This document shows, piece by piece, positions 32,001 through 44,000 of a stretch of 64,000 bases of DNA. Position 1 is the first letter of the stretch. Each line of letters begins with the position of its first letter. The position numbers and the translations under genes were made by a program. The stretch lies in assembly GCF_023053635.1 (NCBI RefSeq), contig NC_086178.1, positions 33,593,226 to 33,657,225 on the forward strand, in the 5' to 3' direction. The stretch is from Elgaria multicarinata webbii (taxonomy: Eukaryota; Chordata; Lepidosauria; Squamata; Anguidae). Under the pieces are notes generated by a model. It was not told the origin of the DNA. It saw only the letters and a program-made list of their open reading frames with translations, and did no database searches.

Positions 32001-35000
32001 GGTCCTCTGGGAAAGCCCTGCAGGCTTGGATTGGGATCTCAGGGCTGAACTTGACCCCTGCGCAATTAACCCATAAAACTCTGCCTTACATGTTAATTCC
32101 AGTGGATAAACCTTTTTTTGTGTGTGTGGCAATTTTAGCTTATACCAAGAAGGCAATGTCTCGGTGTTATGTGCACAAGCACTTATAGGACAGAATAACT
32201 TCTAAGCGGACTTAAAATAACTGCGTTCTAACTTTAATTACCTGTTTAAATAAAATTAGGCAAAATTCTCAGAGAAACTATTTCACAAATATTTGTTCTG
32301 AAACATCTTACCTTGATAGCAGCTTCTTCAGACATTCAGGAAGATACAACATTTGCTTCTGCTCTTGAGGAACCGGCTGTTTCTTCAAAAAAGGCAAAGA
32401 AAAAAGGTATCCAGGCATTATTAAATTGTTGTTCTTACTGTGCAGCTCCAAGTGAAATGCTTTATAGTACACTGATTTAGCATCCCAAAAATTAGGGAGG
32501 AAGACAGCTGAAACTTGAAGCAATGGAACTATGTGAAAGTATTGAATTCTCATGTGGGTGGGGTGAGGGGAACCTTGAAAGCATATGCTTAGGAGTAGAA
32601 ATGTTAGTATATAGTTGTTCCTTGGTTGGATACCCCTAAAAAGGGCTACATGGATTTATGGCCATGCAGTTACATTGCTAATTGTGTTTTTCCTTACCTC
32701 CAAGGTGTTGCAACTGTACAGCATAAGCAAAGTGAAGATGACAAGAATCTAAGAGCAACATTGATCATTTGTCCGCTTTCAGTCCTAAGCAACTGGATTG
32801 TAGGTTTGAAATTGAAATAATTCTTCTTTCTAGTGTTGGGCACACTGTAACTCAATAGCTGAACCTGTTTTTTCTACTTTGAAAAAACAACAGCACTGTT
32901 CTAGTTAAATCAATCAGTGTTCTGTGGAACCCATCGGTTCTGCAAGCATCCCTATGTATTCTAAAATTTTACAACCTCCTGCTTTGAGCACTTAACTTAC
33001 CTCTTGCTCTGATCAGTCACTCCTATTAATTAAGAGTTTTTAACTTTGTATTTTTTATTTTGGAAAGGGGCAAGGAGAAGGGGTTGTGGTTTTGCAGGCT
33101 ATCCCAACGCATGATAAGGCGAGGTGGGCAACATGCAGGCTCCCTGGGGCATTTTTGCGGTCTCTGCCCCCCACTACTGCTGCTAAACTTGTGGAAGTAC
33201 TAAACCCCTGGTAATTTTGTTGTAAAATGAGGTGTGCAGAGAGCATCCACCTTGTTTAAAGCAAGGGGGGAATTTGCAATTTTGGTAGCGGAAGTGCAGC
33301 CCCTGGTGGGTTTGGGGTAGGGGGAAATTGGCCCCCAGAAGTTGCCAGATGAAAACCACTGAAAGCAAATGGATAATAACTACTGAAGCAAATTTTCAAC
33401 TTGCATGCAAGAAAAAAAATGAAATGGTAGTGAGGATAGTGCCAATCATTTGTCATATGCTTGGATCCAGAAGTGCCTTGTACAAGTGGAAAGGGTTTTC
33501 GCTTACACAGGGTGGCAATGCCTGGTGTCCCCCCCCCCCCCCATTTCCCCCTGCCAACTGCAGCTCCCCATTCTTTTCTGGAAGATACAGCAACACTCAG
33601 GAGCAGCTTTTAGGACGGGGTGGGGAGTAGGGGAATTTGAAGGAAACTGCGGCCTCTGCTTTGTGCGAGTGGAAGTCCTTTCTGCTTTCACAAGGCACCT
33701 TTCGGATCCAAACCACAAAGACTGCTGTCCCAGTGAAGTAATTATTGCATTCTACCCAGGCACAACCCAGGCATGACTTCATCGTATATCTATAAGGGAG
33801 GAAATAGCATTGACCAGTGAAGTGGCATTGAAGTTTCAAATAGCTGCTGTAGTTATCTTATATTTAGGCCAATGAGAACCTGGAGAACACAAATCAGAAG
33901 TAATCTGGCTCCTGGAAAGGAATCTGACCTTATAGTCCTGGGCATTGCAGCCTCTCCCAGCCTGCAAGTATAAACCAAAGAACAGACATTGTGGGGGGAA
34001 ATTAGTGTAATTTGGAATAGTTCAGGGAAGACGCTAAATAAACTTAAAGGGATTTATTTAAAGGAGTACAGAGTAATATATAAAGTGTCATTAGCACTGG
34101 AATAAGCACTTCTAACTAGTTGCTATTTTATTAGGCAGAAGATGCAAACTTTTCTTAGTTACTTTTTAAATAAATGTTAGGAATTCTATTCCAAAGCCAA
34201 ATTAATTGGAGCAAGTACTTTGACCAACGCACAAGAATACCTCTAGTTCGTGGGGCATCCATGTAGTTTTCAGTTGTACAGAAGCAAGTGAAACTCTAAA
34301 CTCCTGGAGCCCAAAACAGTCACAGGACCAGCTTCCCTTCATTCATTTAGTGTAACAAAGCTGGGGAATTGCCACAAATTCCAGATGTTTTAAGTGCAAT
34401 GCTAGCAATTCCTATGGAATTTCAACTTGCGCAACTCACAGGTCTAGAGAAAGTTAGGGTTGGATGTAAAAGTCAATAAGCACCATCACTAGAGATGAGC
34501 ATATAAGGTGAACAAAATCAGATGTTTATTAATGGAATTATTTACATATGAAAGGCAGAGATTGCTTAGATGTACAGGTTAAATATGCTTAGTTACCATT
34601 CCTAATAGATAAGGTAGTCTTAAGCAGCTAACTAAGCTCTTAATAGTTTCTGCCTTAGACTTCCCGAATCTTCACCCCAGCTAATTGCTCACAACCACAA
34701 ACAGACGATGTCTAGAAGTGTGCCTTGGCTCCTCTTGCTGGTTCTGGCTTCTAGGATGATTTTGATGTTTCGGTGGCTACTTGCTGAAGTTTCCTCTGGT
34801 CGTACTTTTGCTCGAAGCCTTCTGGTGTTTGGCTCTACTGCTTACTTGAAGCTTCACCACAATCTTGCAGCCTGGCTTCCTGGTCTCCTTAGCTATTACT
34901 TCTGATCTTCAGCTCCTTTCCCAGCTCTGAGCATTGCTCTATTCAACCACCGGCTCTGGTCTTCAGGTCCTTTTCCAACAAACAGCTGTCAACCATAACT

Positions 35001-38000
35001 GAATTTTTACAAACTTTTTAAAATCGAATTTTTAAAAATCACCTGGCCAGAACCTCTGACCAATCATGTTCTTGCCCTCTGTCAGGGCCCTCATCTACTG
35101 GTTTTCATTTAGTGATGCATCATAGGTTCTTTATGGACCTTCTAACCACCAGTCAAATGTATTGAGTCCTTGACGAATCCAAAATCTGCCTGGAACCTAT
35201 ATAAACAAAGGTAGCTTCTCACCCCAGTCATTTTCAAGCTGTCAGCTTGAAACATTAAGTCAATAATAACTGTCATGCCCAATACACAGTAGCAAATCCA
35301 GGCTTATGGCCTACGTGGTTATATTAGAACCTCATTCAGAAGTTACTTGCAAAATATAAACATTTATAAACCATAAACATAAAATACAGGGTTTCTTCAC
35401 ACTTCCATATAAAAGTTACCGTAAAGAAGGAAGGATTTTTCAGTACATGGTTATGAATACCTGAGGGCCGTCAGATAAAAGCGTTCTTCTTGGTTTTAGC
35501 AATCTGCATTTTCAGTGCTGATAGATCTGCTTGAGCCAAGAAGAGGCTTAAATGTGTATTTTTGTTATGGAAGGTGGCTTTGGCTTTGTTTTGGAGAAAT
35601 GCAGACTTAATAAAGGAACAAGCTTAATTTATATCATAGCACATATAGTATATTACTGTCCTACCTGTTATCTGAACATAATTTTCATATGAAAATTTAA
35701 GATTAGAGATGCTAAATATGGATTAAAATGGATTCCATTCACGAGTATCTAAGTGCTGACGGTTGCTTTTAAAATAGTCTGTTTAATCTCATTCGTGACA
35801 ATCTGAGATCTAAAATTTAAAGGATACAAAATTAAAACCCATTGTGTCTTAATCTGAATCTCCAAAAAGAAGAGACTAACGTTAAAAGAGAAGTAACAGG
35901 AAGAGTAGAACTGTAATGTGACTTAAATATTCTTAATTGATTTATAGCAAGGTGGGCAACCTGGCATCTGCCTGATGTTCCCACCATCCATGAACACTGG
36001 CCTTGCTGGTTCGGGCTTATGGTCTAAACATTTGGAGGATGCCATGTTGTCTGTCCTGCCCCCACCCCCCGGGCCCAATTTGCAGTGTAATGCTATATGT
36101 GCCTATTCAGAAATAGTTACAGCTAAAATTGTACACTTTCAAATTCTGATTATGCCTTCAACCTTGACATTACTTGAATTTCTGTATGTTTTCAGTGAAC
36201 AACTTTCATGCTTGCAAAAATGAATTTGGCTTAAGAAAGTAGTAACTCTTAAATCTTAAGTTTTTCTACGAGCAACAGTAGTATAGCTAGGCTTAAAAAA
36301 GAAATTACAGATGACAATAATTATTGAGATACCAATTAATCATAAAGTTGCTGTGAAATTTCATTTCAGGACCAGTTTGAGCAACATGTCGATCCAGGTG
36401 TTCAGTTGAACACTTACGTGTATTATGGCTCAGAGCGCAGCAAAGATCCAGCAATGCTTTCAAGACAGGATGTTGTATTAACAACGTACAATGTTTTAGC
36501 TACTGACTATGGAGTAAGTATAGTGACAAGTTGCAACAAGATAGTAGCATCTTTCTTTTAGAAAGGAAAAAAGTAGTTTATAGCTAATTAAAATTAGACT
36601 TTAGTTCAGAAATTGGATCTAGTACAGTGTTGAACGTTTCTTCTTCAAACCAGTACCAGGGTTTCCATAGCATTACTTTTTTGTTTGTTTAAAACATCTG
36701 TATCCTGCAAAACTGTATAGTTCTCTGAGGCTGTTCAGAACAAGTAATTAAACAATATGAATTAGGCCATCCTCTTGTGGAAAGCTTCTCCCAACATGAC
36801 TGCCAGCTGTCATCTAGTATCCTTTCCATTGACCTACCCTCCCTGAAATAACCTGGCAGCAGATAACAGTTTTGGGGTGAGCATCCTTCATTAGGCCACA
36901 GATCTAAGCATGACCCCAGCTTCTGCCTGTCTCCACAATGACAGAAAGGGCTAGGACAGTGATGGGGAACATGTGGCATTCCAGATGTTGTTGGACTGCA
37001 ACTCCTATCATCTCTCTCTGTTGGCTATGCTGGATACTGCTGATGAAAGTTATAGGTGATACATAATCTGGAGGGCTGCACATTCCCCACCACTGGGCTA
37101 TGGGGATGAATTGTCTACTATCTTTACTCCAGCCCCAATGTTCTGTTTGCTAATGGTTTCGATGCTTTTGTCCTGAGACAGTTTAGTGTTTTATACCTGC
37201 ATTGTTCATTAGACTATAAAAGTTTAGGTACTATATGATACCATGATACTGTAGCTTTGGAGTCTTGATCCACTTTGCATTAAGTATGTAAATGACTCTA
37301 ATGGATGGCTTGGAAATAACTCAGATGTTATTCCGAGACAGCTGTTATGGAAAGAATAGTCAAATGCATGACATTCCTTACCCTGGGAGCCCTTGAAGTT
37401 GGCTTTAAGGATTTATTTATTTGTTTATTTCATTTTTATATCGCTCCATAGCCGTTGCTCTCTGGATGGTTTACAGGGCAACAGGAAAATGTACCTTGGT
37501 TTTTGCACTTAGAGCATGAAAATTATGTCAGTTCTGATAATTACTTTATACCTCCTTTTGATAGCACTGTTTTCTGATGTTGAGTGAAAATTGATCTTGA
37601 CAAATGTAGACTGCATGCGATTTAAAACAGCTTCAGCAGTGCAACTAGTATAAGCACCTGTACATGAGGGTTAAACGTATGTTATATTCTTCTCAAGTAA
37701 TAGTCTTTTGCAGCAGCCTTAAGTACAGAGCCTCGTGTGGCACAGAGTGGTAAGCAGCAGCTACTGCAGCCGAAACTCTCCCCACGGCCTGAGTTCGATC
37801 CCAGCGGAAGCTGGTTCTCAGGCAGCCGGCTCAGGTCGACTCAGCCTTCCATCCTTCCGAGGTCGGTAAAATGAGTACCCAGCTAGCTGGGGGAAAGGTA
37901 ACTGCGACTGGGGAAGGCAATGGCAAACCACCCCACTACAAAAAGTCTGCCAAGAAAACGTCAGCGAAAGCAGGCGTACCTCTAGGAGTCAGCAATGATT

Positions 38001-41000
38001 CAAGTGCTTGCACGAGAGGTTCCTTTCCTAAGTACAGGTGCTGTTTGTAGTATGAGGAGTGATTTGCAGGGTTTAAAGACCATATGGGTTGTGGGAGAGG
38101 ATACAGCTCAGGCTGGGTAATACCAGGGACCGTATACTGAGTGGTGATGCTCTTTCCGGTGACTGTGACCTTTGAGCAAAACAAGCTGCTTCTAGAATCT
38201 TGCCTTAATTGGGCTATTAATTGGGTTTATATTTTTGTATAGTTTTGTATTGCATTATCATACCTGGTTTTATTTTATGGTTTTATATTATGCTGTCTTA
38301 TTTGTATAATAGTTTTATATTATGCTATCATACTGTATTTTTAGGGTTTTAATCTTTGTTAACTGCCCAGGGAGCTTTGGCTTTTGGGTGGTATAGAAGT
38401 GTAAGAAATGAAATGAAATGGAGGCGTGTGTGTGTGTGTGTGTGTGAAAGAGTGCATCTTTGACCTAATATGTTGTGTTGTGAAAGAGTGCATGTTCTAC
38501 CCTGTGTCTATTTTAATTTTGTTGAAATAGTACATTCATTTTTATTTTATTCAAGGCCAAAGGTAATAGTCCTTTACACAAAATAAAGTGGCTGAGGGTG
38601 GTGTTGGATGAAGGACACACAGTACGAAATCCAAATGCTCAACAAACAAAAGCTGTCTTAGACTTAAATTCGCAGAGAAGATGGATTCTGACAGGTATTT
38701 ATGCCATAAATTGCAGTGCTTTAGAATTATGAGAATGGTTGTGATCAATTATGTGTGTTTTAACATCCCATCGATTTCAGTAGGACTTGTGTACGTATAT
38801 CAGGACTGCAATGTGGTGTTATGCCTCTTATTTTGCTTTGCGCTCTGTAAAATTGATTTAATTAGGATTGTAGTTTACTACTTGTTTGGGGCAAGTATCC
38901 ATTACAAACAGTCTCTCTCCCTTCCCTTCCCTTCCCTCCAGAGAGCACCTGAGTAGCAAATGGCAGTCTAGGGAATGGAGCAGTTGTGTGCTATAAGGGA
39001 TACAAGAATAGCTCTGCATTCTGTATGAAGCTAGCCAGTATGAAGTGGCCAAAACCAGTGTCCTGATACCCATCGCAGTGCTGCTTCTCTTTTTGTGGCT
39101 GCCTAAAGTTGCTCAGTGGGCAATACAACTGACCTTGCTGCAAATCATGTCTGTAGCATAATGCAGTCACTCATTTGGGTACTGACAAATGCAAACTGTC
39201 AGGTATGCTTTAGGGTGGATTCCCCAACCTGAGCGTGAGGTTTGATTAGATGGCCTTGTAGGCCCCTTCCAACTCTACTATTCTATGATTCTATCTCTGT
39301 GGGAGCAGCTGCCTTTGCTACATCTCTCTGGCACTGTGTTGTAGTTTTCTGATCTTAAATGTCATCTGTTTCAAATTTTAAAAAGTGTTAGCATGCCACA
39401 ATAGATACAGAAATGGCCATTCCGGGTTTGGTGTAGGAGGCACCCAACTCGCTGTTTTTCCTGGATGATGAGAGTCTTTGCCCATTGCTTCTGTCACACC
39501 AAACCAGGAGGAGCCTTTATAGTCAGTGACGAATGTTCTGATTTCTGTTCTGGACAGTACATCTGCTAATCAAGCAGTATGATCTGTGAACTGATGGTGT
39601 TCGCTGCTTAGTTTTAAAGGACGTCTGGGATCAAACCCTACACTCAGATTAAGGAAAGCATCTCTCCCAGGATAACAATTGATATTAAAGTCATTGGGCT
39701 TTAAACATTCACTTAATACTCATGTGTGGTAGTGAATAGCATGAAGAGAGCACTTAAGCGAAGGTTCTGGGCCCAGTCGCACTACTGGTCTACGACTAGA
39801 ACTCCATGCAGGAGATTTTTATAGTACAATGTGTCTTGTATGGAGCTTGAGTGCTCATGCTGGTACTTCTATAGAGGCACAGTAGCAGTGTACAAGCGGC
39901 CTTCTTGCAGAAATGGTTGGCTAGGCATACGCGTTCTTAACCGTTATAGCAGGAATTGGTGTAATTGAGAAGTTTCCTCGTATTTAAGTTGCTGCCAGTG
40001 CATGATACGATTCGGAAAGCCTCAAAATGAATCTTGCATCTGGCTTGAAAGAATATGCTTGCTGGATTGTCTTATGTGTTGGGCTGTGGGGAACTACATT
40101 ATTGATTGATTTATAATAGTTATTAAAACTCACATTAATATTAAAACGTCAATACAGTATGTGAGGAAAGGCATTAATGCATTTTAAGCATAACCCCCAG
40201 GCTGTAGAACTTGCGAAGTATGCCTGTACCTGGCCAAAGATGTTTCAGAAGCAAACCAAAGTAGATGCCAAAACTACTACATTTCATGGCAGAGAGATGT
40301 TATGATTTCCAAGCAGGTGCTGCTTTTAAGAAATCATTTTTAATTGATGAAATAAAATCCTCAGGAGCCATCTCCAGAATGTTTTAATCCAAACCATATT
40401 GATAATACTGCATTGGAACTGGATGGGTTTTTTTTTTGCTTGCAACCTGCCTATCATTCCCGGCCATGCTCCTCTCTCTAAATGTAACTTTATGGGAAAC
40501 TTATAAATGTTTAAAATATGTGAGTGGTTTCAAATAAACTTGTCTGGGGAACTGAATGCTATCATACAACTAACTTTTGAGGGATAATTTAGTGATTCTG
40601 TTGTAGGACATTGTTAATTTCCCATAATAATTCAAGCTGACAATTACCTGGTTCACACATAATAACATCTCAACCTGGACACTCTGACCAGGTTCGCATG
40701 ATCAGCAAGGAAAAGAAGCCTTGGTAGCTTCTTTTCCCCAACCTACGCATGTCAATCACATGCCCACTATTTCTCTAATTACTCTTGCTGGGCACGGGTT
40801 GCTGTGTCATCTGAGCCTGGCAAGATGTGCATCTGGGGTGGCTTCAAAATTGCCATGCAACTTATGGTTTGTTCTAGGGTTCCAGGGTGTTTTGGAAAGC
40901 ACCCTTGCCGAGTTCAGATGACACAGCAACCAGTGAGGGTAATTAGGGAAATGATATGGCATGCAACTGGCAAGCGTGGAGTGGGGGGAAAGAAAACACC

Positions 41001-44000
41001 GTGGCTTCTTTTCCTTTGCCAATCATGTGAACCTGCTCTCTGGGTTGTTTAGAGGTTTAAGAACCCAGAGTCAATCCATGGTTTGTTGTTGGGTTAACTC
41101 TGGGTTGTTTAGCACCTAAACAACCCAGAGTGCCTGGGTTCAGAAATCATGCTCACAACCTATGAACAGGTTGATAGGTTGTTAATTGAAAACAGAAATT
41201 CAAACCACTCCTGTTCACTTCACACCAATTTGAGGTTAACTAACCCACAAATTGGTGTTACGTGTGAACCGGGTAATTTTGTTACACACTTGAAAGCTTA
41301 TACTTAGGCAAGTTTTAGTATCCTTGTACATGGGATCCTTTTTGTTGGCCCAGTCTTGAGTTCTGTTTTTGAGTGTGTTGCATGAGGTATAATGTGTGGC
41401 ATGCTTCTGTTTCATTCCCATCCTCCTTTTAGGTACACCTATTCAGAATTCCTTAAAGGATCTGTGGTCTCTTCTTTCCTTTTTAAAGCTGAAGCCTTTT
41501 ACAGATAGAGAGTGGTGGCACAGAACAATCCAGCGTCCTGTCACTATGGGAGATCAAGGAGGACTTAAGTATGGACTCTTTCTAATACGTTCTGGATAAA
41601 TATATTCCATAAAGACCACTGCATAGGTTATATAAAAAATGTATTATGTATTTAATTTCTTAGTCACCTTTCTCTTAAAGACCAAGGCAATTTACATAGT
41701 GATTAAAACAGACAAAATATACAATTTCATTAAAAGACCAAAACATAATAAAAGTGTGAAGAATATAGATGCCTTTTCAAAATCTTTTTAATAGAGTGAT
41801 TTGCAGCTTTGGTGTACAAGATTTAGCCACAGAGCTGAGATATAAAATGCGTCTTTTATTAACATTGTTTGCCTCATATCTGCTTCCTCTGTTTTGCTAG
41901 GCGTTTACAATCCCTGATTAAGAGCATTACACTTCGAAGAACTAAAACAAGCAAAGTTAAAGGGAAGCCAGTTTTGAAGCTCCCAGAACGCAAAGTATTT
42001 ATTCAGCATATTACACTTACAGATGAAGAGCGCCTAATCTATCACTCTGTGAAAGATGAAAGCATAGCTGCTATTAGCAGGTAAATAGTGCCAACTCTTA
42101 AGTGGGAAAAGACTCCATTAGGTCTCATTTAGTTGTTTGATTTATGAAAACCTCTTTATCCAGCTGTCTTACAGTGCAGTTGTCTACATCTCCTTCAGAA
42201 GTAAGCCCCATTGAAATCAATGGTACTTACTTCCAGGTAAGGGTGTATAAGATTGCTGCTGTAGTATATTCTGTTCCAAAAACAACTTCTGTAGAATGCA
42301 ATATTATAGTGTAAAATTGAAAATTGTTCTGTAAAATTTGAGCAATTCCTGTTTTCAGTAGTTAACATGTTAGTTGTTTGTCTAGTTGCAATTTGAATAG
42401 TACTTACTGAAATGTTCAGGGTATTTTATCTTCTAAGAGGTGAGAGTCAGATTAATATTCATGAAAAGAACATGAATTATCAAGAGGAAAGCAGGGTGGT
42501 GGAGGATACAGTAACATTTACCAGTGCTCAGTTACTGTTTGGTCTGTTGTAAGTGGACACAAAAAAATTCTGCCTTGTTAGGAAGTTTGCTGTTTTCGAA
42601 ACAAGACACAAGGTTTTAACCAACAAATATAGTTGAATGTTAGATGGCTACAAAGTGTTCTGGATTTTTTGAGAAACAAACACAGTTTACAATTCTAGTC
42701 CCGGGATCATGTGGAGTCTGAGAATGCATAGCAGAATTTCCAGTGACTTCAGCCATTCAGGATTGTGCCTTTCTATTAGTACTATAGGCTGTATCTCTAT
42801 TGCAGTCTTTAATTCATATTTAGAACAGATATTATTGTAATTGTTGTTCTATGGGCACATAATGTAAAACGCTTTGAGTGGGTTTATTGTGCTGTGCTTC
42901 GGTTCTGTTTGCCAGGGAAAATAGCAGGCTGTAATTGATTACTACGTAATTTCATTAGCCTCTCTCCTGTGTGCACCAAAGATTGTGTGCATGTGCCCAT
43001 GCATTTCTGCTTTTTGCTGGTGCAGGAGCAAAACTTTATATCCAATTTGTCGGTCCGTTATGGAGGCTGAAATGAAATGGGTGGGTGTGACAAAACAGAT
43101 GCACACAGCTAATACTGACTACCACATTAATATTCTGGTTAGTAGTTAGATAAGCCAGAGTTTCTCAGTTTGGATAGAATGGGAAATGTAGTTCATAAAG
43201 ATTCCATTAAGGTGAGGGTGGGAGAACTGAATTTCCCTCCGCCAGGGAAATTTCAGGTGCCAGGTTCAAGGCCGGCTTCTCCAGGCAGAGAAAGGAAGGA
43301 ACCCTCCCTCCACGAGAAGGTTGAAGACAGCGGTCATGGCCAGACCTGCTGAAGTCCTCGTCCCACTCATCCCCTTTTTGCCTTTCTCTGTGCTGAGAAA
43401 GGCTTGGAAAAAGGGACTTGGCTGGCACTGCGAAGAGTGGCTCCTCCTCCCAGCACTGGCCAAGTCTCCAACTTTGTGCAATGCACATCACCACGAGACT
43501 GGTACATGCTGTATGAACAGACTTGGCCATTGCTGGGAAGAGCAACTGCTCCTCTCAGTGCCGGCACGTGTTGTCCCCATGGGAGCAGAGTGCCCCACAC
43601 AAACTGGCATGGCTAGACACTCCTCCCAGTGCTGGTTAAATCCCTCACAGCCCCACTGTTAGGAGGGGAGGTGGTGCACAGAGGAATCCCCGCTGCTGTC
43701 TTCAATCTCCCATAGGAGACAATGGGATTTCTCTGGGGAGGGGGGGATTTTTCTAGGATGGGTGGGGTGTTGGGTGGTGGAGGGCAATGGATAAGTCAAT
43801 AAACCATCAGAACTTGGCTAGTCTTTGGGAAATTTGTGGATTACAGGTCAAATGTTCAAGCTGAAACATTTTTGCTTCACTTTACTGTCAAAATTATTCT
43901 TCAGGTACTTCAGTGAGGGAACTGTTTTGACCCACTATGCAGATGTTCTTGGTGCTTTGCTCCGATTGAGACAGTTGTGCTGTCACCCACGTCTCTGTAC

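Noticed and set aside
43207-43662. Cluster of overlapping open frames on both strands in HLTF intron 18
   Set aside because: GC-rich repeat block with tandem units; few stops because of composition, no recognisable protein.
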